Made by a program: the position numbers and the translations under genes. A DNA stretch of 64,000 bases, taken from positions 1 through 64,000 of the forward strand of contig CAYFFQ010000002.1 of NCBI GenBank assembly GCA_964342465.1, in the 5' to 3' direction. Position 1 is the stretch's first letter, and each line of letters opens with the position of its first letter. The stretch comes from MGIIb-Q1 sp964342465 (GTDB taxonomy: Archaea > Thermoplasmatota > Poseidoniia > Poseidoniales > Thalassarchaeaceae). Shown in pieces: positions 25,606 through 33,751 of this stretch. The notes under the pieces are model-generated. The model was not told the origin of the DNA, searched no databases, and saw only the letters and a program-made list of their open reading frames with translations.

Positions 25606-25650
25606 GGTCAAAGGCGAACAGCGGTGCATCATAAACCCGCCCACACCACG

Positions 25651-25882
25651 ATGACAGGTCGCTGTCGGTTATGGCGAGACGACTATGTGACAATTCACGC
25701 ACACCTCAATGACAGGTCGCTGCCAGACATGGCTTCTCGACTCTCGGCCAATTCACGCACATCCCGATGGCAGTTCGCTGTCGGTTATGGCGAGACGACT
25801 ATGTGACAATTCACGCACACCTCAATGACAGGTCGCTGCCAGACATGGCTTCTCGACTCTCGGCCAATTCACGCACGAATCG
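25651..25882. repeat. 58-bp repeat in an A-B-A-B (116-bp) arrangement
   Basis: Four 58-bp units begin at 25651, 25709, 25767 and 25825. Units 1 and 3 are nearly identical (CGGTTATGGCGAGACGACTA core), as are units 2 and 4 (CAGACATGGCTTCTCGACTC core). The two types share ATGACAGGTCGCTG and CAATTCACGCAC. A 58-bp duplication was therefore followed by divergence and a later 116-bp duplication. It lies in the 425-nt gap between the ccmE start and the pyrK stop; no gene is seen there. Confidence 0.9.
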
Positions 25883-26030
25883 ATAAAGAATGCAAGGTCA
25901 TCGACGGGGAAAACAAGAGAATGTTCGCTTCCCTTGGTTTGACTTCGGACTTTGAATATCAGTGAACGGTCAGAGACTGAAGAAAATTCAGCAGTCGGAG
26001 CAGAAAGGGCCCATGCCGAATGAAGAGCGC

Positions 26031-27017
26031 TCACTCCCCTCCATCTACCCCGAAGTCATCCTGCACCAGCAGCCATTCGCCTTCCATTACTGGGCCTTGA
26101 CGACAGGTGAGCCTGTCGCCGACCATGCATAGACCGCAGACAGTAACTGAACACGGAAGGTATCTCTCCGTAGCTGCATAACACTCCACTCCTGCATCCA
26201 ATGCCATCTGCAGCACCGGTTTCATCATCATTTCCGGCCCGCAGGTGAGAAGAATGGTTCTCCTCCCATCTAAATCCCCAAGGAGAGCGGCGAGAGGGGT
26301 CGTCGGGTAGCCGTGAACACCTGCCGAACCGTCGTCGGTGGTTATGGTCAGTGTGTCACAGAGCGCCTGCATCCTCTCCACATAATGCATCTCATCACGG
26401 TTGCGGAATCCCATGATGGCGTGGATTTCACAGCGGCTTCCAAGTTTCCGGCGCGCCTCACGCGCCGCCATGTGCATGGGAGTAGAACCGATGCCGCCAG
26501 AAACGAGAATCAGACGGCACTCACCATTGGGAATTTCAAAATAAGTCCCGAAGGGGCCTCGCAATGCGAGCCAATCCCCTCTCTCCATCTTCGTCAACTC
26601 TCCAGATTGTCGCCCGAGCGATTTGACGGTCAGGGCGATAGAATGGCGCCCCCCGGTTCCACTGTCAGGAAGGGTTTGTGCATCAATTCCCGCAAGGTCC
26701 TCCCGCATGTCTCCGACGCTGTACGGTTTTTCGGATGAGTAGTTCTTCCTCTCCATTCCACCTGTGGAATCATAGGGATTCCAACACATGAAGTATTGAC
26801 CAGGGCGATAGGCTGCAGCGAGTTCTTTTGGCACTTCAACCCACAGTGTGCTGACTCCTTCGCACTCCTTTTCAACCGCCAATATGGGTAGGGGTATAGG
26901 GGTCTTGACTTGGCCATATGCTAGGTATTCATCTCTCAGCCGGTCTGAGCAGACCTTGGCTCTCGCGGCCAATCTGTGCTCGCCAATACCCTCCTCTGGT
27001 TGGCCGACCTCACTCAC
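26031..27017 (-). CDS. pyrK: Dihydroorotate dehydrogenase electron-transfer subunit
   Basis: FAD and [2Fe-2S] subunit that lets PyrD use NAD as acceptor in pyrimidine synthesis. Visible parts are the FAD-binding KPYSVGD segment, LRGPFGTYFEI, the NAD-binding LILVSGGIGSTPMHMAA, LLTCGPEMMM and the iron-sulfur site C-x4-C-x2-C-x7-C (CSVTVCGLC then TC) near the end. The start is GTG 27017, with a GAGGTG site 5 nt upstream; the frame remains open to 27464 but only as antisense-like extension inside pyrD. At 328 residues it is about 60 longer than usual, the extra part being N-terminal. It follows pyrD by 52 nt. Confidence 0.88.
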   Translation of the reverse strand: MSEVGQPEEGIGEHRLAARAKVCSDRLRDEYLAYGQVKTPIPLPILAVEKECEGVSTLWVEVPKELAAAYRPGQYFMCWNPYDSTGGMERKNYSSEKPYSVGDMREDLAGIDAQTLPDSGTGGRHSIALTVKSLGRQSGELTKMERGDWLALRGPFGTYFEIPNGECRLILVSGGIGSTPMHMAAREARRKLGSRCEIHAIMGFRNRDEMHYVERMQALCDTLTITTDDGSAGVHGYPTTPLAALLGDLDGRRTILLTCGPEMMMKPVLQMALDAGVECYAATERYLPCSVTVCGLCMVGDRLTCRQGPVMEGEWLLVQDDFGVDGGE

Positions 27018-27069
27018 TTTCCCACCTCGCAGTCGTTGATGATGGCGGTGAAGTGGGGTAGAGAATGCA

Positions 27070-28020
27070 TCACACCAATCCTCCGAGAGATGCAAGAGCG
27101 GCACCGCGCATGCTTGCCAAGTCGGGATAGCCCTGAACTTCCATGAACTCGATGAGTTCTGACTCAATTCTCGCGAAGACCCCCACATCATCGGTGATGA
27201 GGGCGCTGCCGATTTGCACGGCAGCGGCACCAAGCATGATGAAACGAGCAACATCAAGTCCGGTAGAGATTCCTCCGATGCCGATAATTGGTGCCACGGG
27301 TATCTCTCCACGTTGCATCGCCAAGGAGACCTCAGAGACCTTCCGTTGGGCGATGGGGCGTATTGCAGGGCCGGACATTCCGCATAGGAGGTTGCCGATG
27401 ACTGGGCGGGCAGCGAATGGGTCCACTTCCAAAGCGGCGACGGTGTTGACGAGTGAGATTCCATCAGCTCCCGCTTCGAGAGCCGCCGCTGCTTCGAGCG
27501 AGACCTGAGCGGTGTTCGGCGTCAGTTTCGCGTAGATGGGTATGTTGACGGCGGCCTTGACTCTAGAGACATATGAGGAAACCAATTCAGGTTGTTGACC
27601 TACTATCAAGGCGCGACTGCCCGGTTTGGAATGAGGGCAGGATAGATTCAACTCTAACGCAGTTGCGCCTGCCCCTTCCATCTGTACCGCAATTTCTGCT
27701 AGTCTATCTTCATCTGGGGCGAAGATAGAGACAAGCAATGGTTTGGCAAAATCATTCTCCTCGATGATGGAAGCGAACTTCTCTGCCCCCGGATTGGGCA
27801 ACCCCATTGCATTGAGAACCACATTTTCCATCGCTTCTATACAGACGGGACCGGGATAGATTTCTCTTGGCTCCGCCCCGATACTCTTTGACACCAATCC
27901 ACCGCAGCGTGATGCAGCCACACGATGAAGCGCTGCCGCAGAACCTCCTTGGATGCCACTTGCCAGCATGAGTGGATTGACAAGGGAGAGGCCAGGCAAG
28001 TCTACAGTGAGGTCCACCAT
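27070..28020 (-). CDS. pyrD: Dihydroorotate dehydrogenase, class 1B catalytic subunit
   Basis: FMN-dependent barrel enzyme of 316 residues that oxidises dihydroorotate to orotate. Motifs include NPLMLASGIQGG, ISIFAPDE, the substrate loop ELNLSCPHSKPG with its catalytic cysteine, IYAKLTPN, DGISLVNTV, the IGIGGISTG phosphate site and AAAVQIGSALI. A catalytic Cys and the following PyrK gene mark class 1B. ATG 28020 is preferred; the frame continues to 28083, but that part overlaps the divergent neighbour. Confidence 0.92.
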   Translation of the reverse strand: MVDLTVDLPGLSLVNPLMLASGIQGGSAAALHRVAASRCGGLVSKSIGAEPREIYPGPVCIEAMENVVLNAMGLPNPGAEKFASIIEENDFAKPLLVSIFAPDEDRLAEIAVQMEGAGATALELNLSCPHSKPGSRALIVGQQPELVSSYVSRVKAAVNIPIYAKLTPNTAQVSLEAAAALEAGADGISLVNTVAALEVDPFAARPVIGNLLCGMSGPAIRPIAQRKVSEVSLAMQRGEIPVAPIIGIGGISTGLDVARFIMLGAAAVQIGSALITDDVGVFARIESELIEFMEVQGYPDLASMRGAALASLGGLV

Positions 28021-28081
28021 GCTGCTCAAACAGGCGGCGGAGCCGATACTCTTCAAGCGTTGCGACCGCTCGCAGCGTATC

Positions 28082-28492
28082 ATGGGCAGCCGTGACGCCT
28101 CTCTCGCCGAGTTGGCGAGAAGACTTCTGCGCCACCCCGAGACTAGGCTTGTCGTGCCGATAGATGTCGTCCTTCAAGCAGAAAATCTCGCCCTACAGAT
28201 TAGTGATGACCTGCCAAAGCTCCTCAATGAGCCATCCATTGAGTTGGGTGCCGAGGAGGCAACAGTCAGACTTTGGGTAGCCGATTCCCTAGCCGGTTCA
28301 ATCGGCGGGGTCGAGCCGAGTGAAGAGGTTGTTTGGATTCCTTGTGAAGTAAAAGAATTCAACGATGTTTGGAGCTGTTTTCTACGAACCGTGTCGGCCC
28401 TAACTTCAGCCGGTTACCCCGGTTGCATCGACTGCGCAGGACCCGCTGCAACCGAGCCGTGGGACGAGGCCGCGCAACGGGCCCGCTTTTGA
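28082..28492 (+). CDS. Unrecognised small protein divergent from pyrD
   Basis: About 136 residues, acidic, with an N-terminal helical part (AELARRLLRHPETRLVVPIDVVLQAENLAL) and a later CIDCAGPAA segment holding two cysteines. No known domain is recognised. ATG 28082 is assumed; an ATG at 28019 would overlap the pyrD start codon on the other strand. Its gene-like composition and position support a real gene, but with moderate confidence. Confidence 0.5.
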   Translation: MGSRDASLAELARRLLRHPETRLVVPIDVVLQAENLALQISDDLPKLLNEPSIELGAEEATVRLWVADSLAGSIGGVEPSEEVVWIPCEVKEFNDVWSCFLRTVSALTSAGYPGCIDCAGPAATEPWDEAAQRARF

Positions 28493-28530
28493 TTCCGGCG
28501 AAGTGGGTGTTGAGAGAGGTGTCTTGAGGT

Positions 28531-28547
28531 GGGGAACTATGTTCCCC
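28531..28547 (+). terminator. Hairpin after the unrecognised gene
   Basis: GGGGAAC-TAT-GTTCCCC is a perfect 7-bp stem with a 3-nt loop, 38 nt after the preceding stop codon. No T tract follows. It may act as an mRNA-end structure or a DNA dyad. Confidence 0.4.
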
Positions 28548-28742
28548 TAGGAGAGTGCCCCTCATCCATCTCTCAAAATTGTTTATCAAGGGTGGGGCGA
28601 CGGGAGAGAAATCGCATGAGGAACCAACCACTGGCATCCATTTCCGAGGAGTGCCGAAACTGGTCCTCGCGTGTGGGCGGGCGCGAAGCGGCTTCAGATA
28701 AATTGATTATTGATTCGCTTCAAATCTGCCGAGGGTGATAAT

Positions 28743-31049
28743 ATGAAGATGCTAATAGTCGAGTCGAAAGCGAAGTCTAAAACAATACAGAAGTACCTTG
28801 GTAGGAAGTATACCGTAAGGGCCAGTATTGGCCATGTTCAAGACCTCCCGAGTGGAAGAACCAAAGATGGCCGAAAGGCGATGTGGGCTTCACGACAAGA
28901 CGAACTCCCACAACCACCGTGGGAGTACACAGAGAGGGCGAAGAAGGTCGTCGACGGCCTCATCTCAGACCTAAATAAGGGAGATTATGACGAGGTCATC
29001 ATCGCTACTGACCCCGACCGAGAAGGAGAGTTCATCGCCTGGAGATTGGAACAACTCCTTGGGGACATTGCTCCATGCACCCGAATAGTCTTCAATGAAA
29101 TCACGAAAGATGTGATTATGGAGGCTATTGACAACTCTCGCCAAGTCGACATGAAGTTGGTCGATGCGGCCAAGGTTAGGCGATTCATGGACAGACTCGT
29201 TGGTTATAGGACAACCAATTTCGCCCGCTCTTGGAGATTGAAATCCATGGGCCGCGTGCAGACACCGACTCTAGGCTTTGTAGTCGAGCGTGAGTTGGAA
29301 AGAGAGGCGTTCACACCGACTCCCTATTTTTCGGTCAAGGCTGAAGCAGAATCAATCGAATTCAAAGCGCGATTTCATGAATCCTCAGACGATGATGCAT
29401 GGCGCGACCAAGATGGCAAGTTTGACGCCAGTCGCACCCATGATGGCGAACTCGCTACAGAAGCCATCGCCGCCTTGCAAGCGCAAGACAGCCTACAAAT
29501 CACCAACAACAAACCATCCAAACAGTCGCGCAGGCCACAGCCACCATTCACCACAGATGCGATGTTGCAGGCGGCAGGAAGTCGCTCTGGATGGTCTCCC
29601 GGCAGGACGATGAGGGTGGCCGGCGAATTGTACAATGGTGGCCACATCACTTACATGCGAACAGATTCGACTAGAACCAGTGCTGGAGCACGTGCGACTG
29701 TCAAGGAGTATATCGCCAACAGATGGGGAGAAGACCACATCGGTGGCGGCGTATTGGGCAAGAAAAGCGGCGGCACACAGGACGCACACGAGGCAATCAG
29801 GCCAACAGCACCAGATGTTGAGAGGCCAGAGGGTGTGAGTGGAGATATGCTCCAACTCTATAGGTTGATTTGGGCGCGATTCGCAGCCAGCCAGATGAAC
29901 AACTCGGAGTATGAGAGACGAAATCTCACCGCCACGGTGGAAGGATTTTCCAAAACTCTCACCGCCACGGCTTCGTGGCGAGTTCACAGTGGTTGGGAAG
30001 CGGCATTCGATGACATCAACAACAGAAATGTGACCACATCACCACCGGAAGCAGATATCGATGCAGGTTCACTTCTCGAGATACGCCACGACGATGATAC
30101 ACCCCAACTGATAGAGGATGAGACCAAGCCGCCGAAGAGGTATCGCGAACACTCCTTGGTTGCAGAGATGAAAGAGAGAGGAATCGGCAGACCTTCCACC
30201 TACGCCGCCACCATAACCAAAATTCAGGCGAGGAAGTATGTTGACAAGGAGGGGAATTCTCTCGTTCCTACGGCCCTTGGTCGCCTCTGCTGGAGTGAGG
30301 TTGCACCTATGTACACGCAACAGGGGGATGATTCAGATGTCTCTTTCCTCTTTTCCGCAGAGTTCACAGCCGACATGGAACAGAGGCTCGATGCGATTGA
30401 GACTGGTGAGAGGACTGCTCCTTCTGTTTGGCATGGTTTCACCACCCACTTCCGCGGCTTGCATGAATCCGCATTAGCAATGAAGAGAATGACTCCGACA
30501 CCCAATCAGCAATACAAGTTTGACCAACTAGTTGCCAACATCTCAAGCGATGAAGTGGCTGAAGTTCTCGATGGCAGGGATGCAGATGCACTTTCAGGAG
30601 AAGAGATGAGTGAAGTGATTGGTAAACTCAGCGAATTGGGTTCCCCTCTCGCCTCAGAGAAGCAGGTTAGTTACATACTCTCGCTTGTTGACCAGATTCC
30701 AGAAATGGAAATCGACGATGCACTCGCTCTCGTAGAGTCGAGAGATGTGCAGGAGTTGGATATGAAATCAGCAAGTACCCTTATCGGGAAATTGAAGGAA
30801 TTGACCGATGAATTACCACGCCCAGTTTCTGAAAAACAGATGAACCTCATCAAACAGAAATCTGAACAATTGAAATTATCTGAACAGGAGATTTGTGCTA
30901 AAGTCGGCTTGAAAGGCTACGACGAACTCACCGGCGGCCGCAAAGGCAACGCTTCTGACCTGATCTCAATCCTCATCAAGGAGAGCGGTGGAAACCGACG
31001 CCGCTCGAGAGGAAGCGGTAGAAAGAAAGGCGGGGGTAAATCGTCATGA
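28743..31049 (+). CDS. topA: DNA topoisomerase I with three C-terminal helical repeats
   Basis: Type IA topoisomerase of 768 residues that relaxes negative supercoils. The Toprim domain shows MLIVESKAKSKTI and the acidic motif TDPDREGE; RVQTPTLG marks the cleavage domain and the active-site Tyr is in ITYMRTDSTR. GIGRPSTYA and an ALGRLCW segment complete the core. The usual C-terminal zinc fingers are absent. About residues 588-745 instead hold three repeats of roughly 50-58 residues, the second and third opening with EKQ and two closing with LIGKL-like helices, followed by a basic tail (RRRSRGSGRKKGGGK). ATG 28743 has a GAGGGTGAT site. Confidence 0.92.
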   Translation: MKMLIVESKAKSKTIQKYLGRKYTVRASIGHVQDLPSGRTKDGRKAMWASRQDELPQPPWEYTERAKKVVDGLISDLNKGDYDEVIIATDPDREGEFIAWRLEQLLGDIAPCTRIVFNEITKDVIMEAIDNSRQVDMKLVDAAKVRRFMDRLVGYRTTNFARSWRLKSMGRVQTPTLGFVVERELEREAFTPTPYFSVKAEAESIEFKARFHESSDDDAWRDQDGKFDASRTHDGELATEAIAALQAQDSLQITNNKPSKQSRRPQPPFTTDAMLQAAGSRSGWSPGRTMRVAGELYNGGHITYMRTDSTRTSAGARATVKEYIANRWGEDHIGGGVLGKKSGGTQDAHEAIRPTAPDVERPEGVSGDMLQLYRLIWARFAASQMNNSEYERRNLTATVEGFSKTLTATASWRVHSGWEAAFDDINNRNVTTSPPEADIDAGSLLEIRHDDDTPQLIEDETKPPKRYREHSLVAEMKERGIGRPSTYAATITKIQARKYVDKEGNSLVPTALGRLCWSEVAPMYTQQGDDSDVSFLFSAEFTADMEQRLDAIETGERTAPSVWHGFTTHFRGLHESALAMKRMTPTPNQQYKFDQLVANISSDEVAEVLDGRDADALSGEEMSEVIGKLSELGSPLASEKQVSYILSLVDQIPEMEIDDALALVESRDVQELDMKSASTLIGKLKELTDELPRPVSEKQMNLIKQKSEQLKLSEQEICAKVGLKGYDELTGGRKGNASDLISILIKESGGNRRRSRGSGRKKGGGKSS

Positions 31050-31410
31050 CACCGATTTCCCCATCCTTCTGGTATTACATCCTGACCTGAATTGGGCTCA
31101 TCATCTGAGTACTCTGACTCCCACTCTGATGTGCCGGGTGCATCACCACTGGCTGTTCAACCCCCCCTTTACAGTTCAACAACGGGCGGTTCACCATAGA
31201 CGGTTTGTGAGGTGTGCATCACCACTGGCTGTTCTTGACGGGCGCAGCATTACCACCGACTGTTCCCCATCAACTGTTCACTGCAAGTGCACTAACACGG
31301 GTGAATGACCACAAGCGCATCACCACCACTGACAGCAGAGTTTGAACAATCAGGAAGAGACCGCCTCTGGCCCGCAAACTACGATAGGGCCAACCACCTC
31401 AGAACCGTTC
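31050..31410. repeat. Intergenic gap with dispersed GCATCACCACTG repeats
   Basis: A motif of about 20 bp, GCATCACCACTGGCTGTTC, occurs at 31140 and 31216, with decayed copies at about 31247 and 31317. The spacings are 76, 31 and 70 bp. No gene is supported between topA and the flavoprotein gene. Confidence 0.7.
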
Positions 31411-32619
31411 ATGGGCCAAGCCGTTTACGATGTGGTCATCGTCGGTGCGGGCCCCATCGGTGGCTATCTCGCCCGAACTCTAGCTCGCGCCTCAATCTCC
31501 GTCCTTCTACTCGAAGAACACAAGGAGGTAGGCAGACCATTCCAATGCGCCGGCCTCGTCACACCTGAAGCGATGGCCAAGACCGGTTTGCATGAGTCCA
31601 TCCTCTCGTCTGTCTATGGTGCTCGCATCAACAGTCCATTGGGGAGGGAGGTGAAGGTCGGAGTGGCAGGTGTGGTCAGGACACATGTTGTCTGCCGCAA
31701 GAGATTCGACCATGGTATTGTCAGGATGGCATTGGAATCTGGCGCAGAACTGTGGCTGGAATCGAAACCGATTGATGCTGTCGTTGATGGAGGCGGAGTG
31801 AGGTTGTCGATTGATAGATGCGGTGAACTGATTGAAGTCACCACCCGCTTACTTTGTGGCGCCGACGGCGCGCATTCTTGGACCAGACGCCATTTTCGCA
31901 TGGGAAAGCCCGAAGAGATGATGGTCGGGTTTCAGGCTGAAATCACCTCCTACCGCGGTGAAGAGGGGTATCTTGACATGTTCACGGGTGAGCAGGTAGC
32001 ACCCGGTTTGTTCGCTTGGGTCATCCCCAGTGGCCTCGGTTGGCGGGTCGGTGTGTGGGCTCGTCCACAAGACCTCGCTGGAAGGAGTTGTGAGATGCTG
32101 TATGACGCCTTGAAGAACCATCCACTTTGGGTTGAGAGGTTCGCGGGCAGTAGTGAAATCGCTCGATACTGTGGGCCTTTGCCATGCGGTATCGTCGCTA
32201 GACCAGTTCAGGAGAGGGTCGCCCTTTTCGGTGATGCTGTCGGGTTATGCAAACCGACCACTGGTGGTGGCATAGGGAAGGGCTTTGAACAGGTCGACCG
32301 GATGGCAGCAGGATTGATTGAAGCCATCCGTTCTGACAGATTATCTCTCAGTGACATGAAAAAAGTTGCACACCCTCTCAATTCAATGAAAAAACAGCAA
32401 AAGAGAGCGAGGATTCTGAGGGACCTGTATCTCACTGATTCCGATGATGAGAAGTTGGAGAGTACCTTTGAGACATTCTCACAAGAAGATGTACTTGCAA
32501 TGATAAACGAACATGGCGAGATAGAGAATCCTGTTTCCCTCGGAATGCGCTTATTGAAGAATGTCCCTCAGTTCCGTAGGATGGCAGTAGGGGCGACTTG
32601 GGCGCTGTTGACGAGGTGA
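31411..32619 (+). CDS. Geranylgeranyl reductase-family flavoprotein
   Basis: FAD-dependent reductase of 402 residues, probably saturating the isoprenoid chains of archaeal ether lipids or quinones. Signatures are the N-terminal Rossmann VVIVGAGPIGGYLAR, the family motif VGRPFQCAGLVTPEA, LLCGADGAHSWTR and the second FAD site VALFGDAVGLCKPTTGGGI. ATG 31411 puts the Rossmann strand at residue 7; a longer frame from 31342 has no family likeness. The C-terminal 90 residues are helical. Membrane-associated. It is separated by only 4 nt from the next gene. Confidence 0.85.
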   Translation: MGQAVYDVVIVGAGPIGGYLARTLARASISVLLLEEHKEVGRPFQCAGLVTPEAMAKTGLHESILSSVYGARINSPLGREVKVGVAGVVRTHVVCRKRFDHGIVRMALESGAELWLESKPIDAVVDGGGVRLSIDRCGELIEVTTRLLCGADGAHSWTRRHFRMGKPEEMMVGFQAEITSYRGEEGYLDMFTGEQVAPGLFAWVIPSGLGWRVGVWARPQDLAGRSCEMLYDALKNHPLWVERFAGSSEIARYCGPLPCGIVARPVQERVALFGDAVGLCKPTTGGGIGKGFEQVDRMAAGLIEAIRSDRLSLSDMKKVAHPLNSMKKQQKRARILRDLYLTDSDDEKLESTFETFSQEDVLAMINEHGEIENPVSLGMRLLKNVPQFRRMAVGATWALLTR

Positions 32620-32623
32620 GAAT

Positions 32624-33706
32624 TTGACTGAATGGACACATCTGATGATGCGTTTTCCACCATTCGATGCGCCATCCCACATCCCCTCAGAAATCCCCCC
32701 TATCAATGTGATATGGCCCTCTATAGACGAGGGCCCTGATATAATAATTGGCGATGTGGATGGCTGGTTTGTTCATCAACGGAGATGTTCGGAAAAACCA
32801 GAGGATGCCAAACAAGTGAAGCCCTCTGATGGCGGGATTGACACCCAATCCATGTTGAGGACGAGGTCTGGTTGGGCCATTGCTCCCAACAGGATGCATC
32901 GTTTTGCCCGCCGATGGATTCCTTGGGGTGTCGTCATCCTCATTGTAGCCATCTTCCTCCATGTATTGGAGCCTGTATTGGTCAAGGCCGGCATTCTGAC
33001 AGAATCTCTGGCCGGCAGTATAAATCTCGGTCTTCTCGATTATCCCATTCTGTTCGTGTTCGCTTCTCCATTCATCGTATTCCCGCTTCTGCTGAGAATC
33101 GTGGCTAATGTGGAGGATGTAAGACGGCAGCATCGTTTCCAAAAAAATCCCATCATGGACCCGGTCATCAAGGTCTCTGAATTCAATGCTGGCGAGGATG
33201 TTCGCATTTCAGTAAGCCTTGGCGATTCTATTGCCGCTCGCCGATTGACAGGCCACATCAGAGTGGGGCTGCTACCGCCGCACCGAGAAGCACTGATGAC
33301 TGCGTTCAACGGGGGTGAAGGTAGACCACCAATTGGTCTGTCCACCCCCTTGCCAAAGGGTTGGATGCCCATTGCTGATGATGGCTCGGGAGTAGGAGAG
33401 GCAACCCCTATGATAGTAGGAAAAGGTCCCGCCCAACTCTTCCATGAACCAATGCGTGTCAGTGAAAGTGGCCCCAAATCAGATTTTTCACCCGATGAGG
33501 AAGTAACTCTCATCGCCCCTAAGGGGAATTGGCCAGGAAGTATGTATGGGCCGCTGGTGAATGTCAATTGGGAGTTGTTTCTGAAGGTCCATCTCTCAGA
33601 CGAAAAACCAATCTATTGGGTTGAGAGGCTGAACGCCATCTCAGATGCGTCCGAGTATCGCATGCCTCGGATGAAAGCCGAATCAGGTCGGCTCGAAATT
33701 GATTGA
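32624..33706 (+). CDS. Membrane protein with extracytoplasmic or cytoplasmic beta domain
   Basis: Protein of 360 residues, no domain recognised. The N-terminal 95 residues are soluble, then two hydrophobic helices follow (about 102-120 and 138-160). A C-terminal beta-rich region comes after them (VKVSEFNAGEDVRISVSL, EEVTLIAPKGNWPGS, VNWELFLKVHLSD). TTG 32624 follows a GGTGAG site near the previous stop codon; ATG 32645 is an alternative. Probably co-transcribed with the flavoprotein. Confidence 0.55.
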   Translation: MTEWTHLMMRFPPFDAPSHIPSEIPPINVIWPSIDEGPDIIIGDVDGWFVHQRRCSEKPEDAKQVKPSDGGIDTQSMLRTRSGWAIAPNRMHRFARRWIPWGVVILIVAIFLHVLEPVLVKAGILTESLAGSINLGLLDYPILFVFASPFIVFPLLLRIVANVEDVRRQHRFQKNPIMDPVIKVSEFNAGEDVRISVSLGDSIAARRLTGHIRVGLLPPHREALMTAFNGGEGRPPIGLSTPLPKGWMPIADDGSGVGEATPMIVGKGPAQLFHEPMRVSESGPKSDFSPDEEVTLIAPKGNWPGSMYGPLVNVNWELFLKVHLSDEKPIYWVERLNAISDASEYRMPRMKAESGRLEID

Positions 33707-33751
33707 ACTTGGATAACCAACATTGATTTCCCCAAGTGTCTTGCCAGCATT

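Noticed and set aside
27018..27464. Long N-terminal extension of PyrK
   Set aside because: It reads pyrD in another frame; GTG 27017 with a GAGGTG site explains the start.
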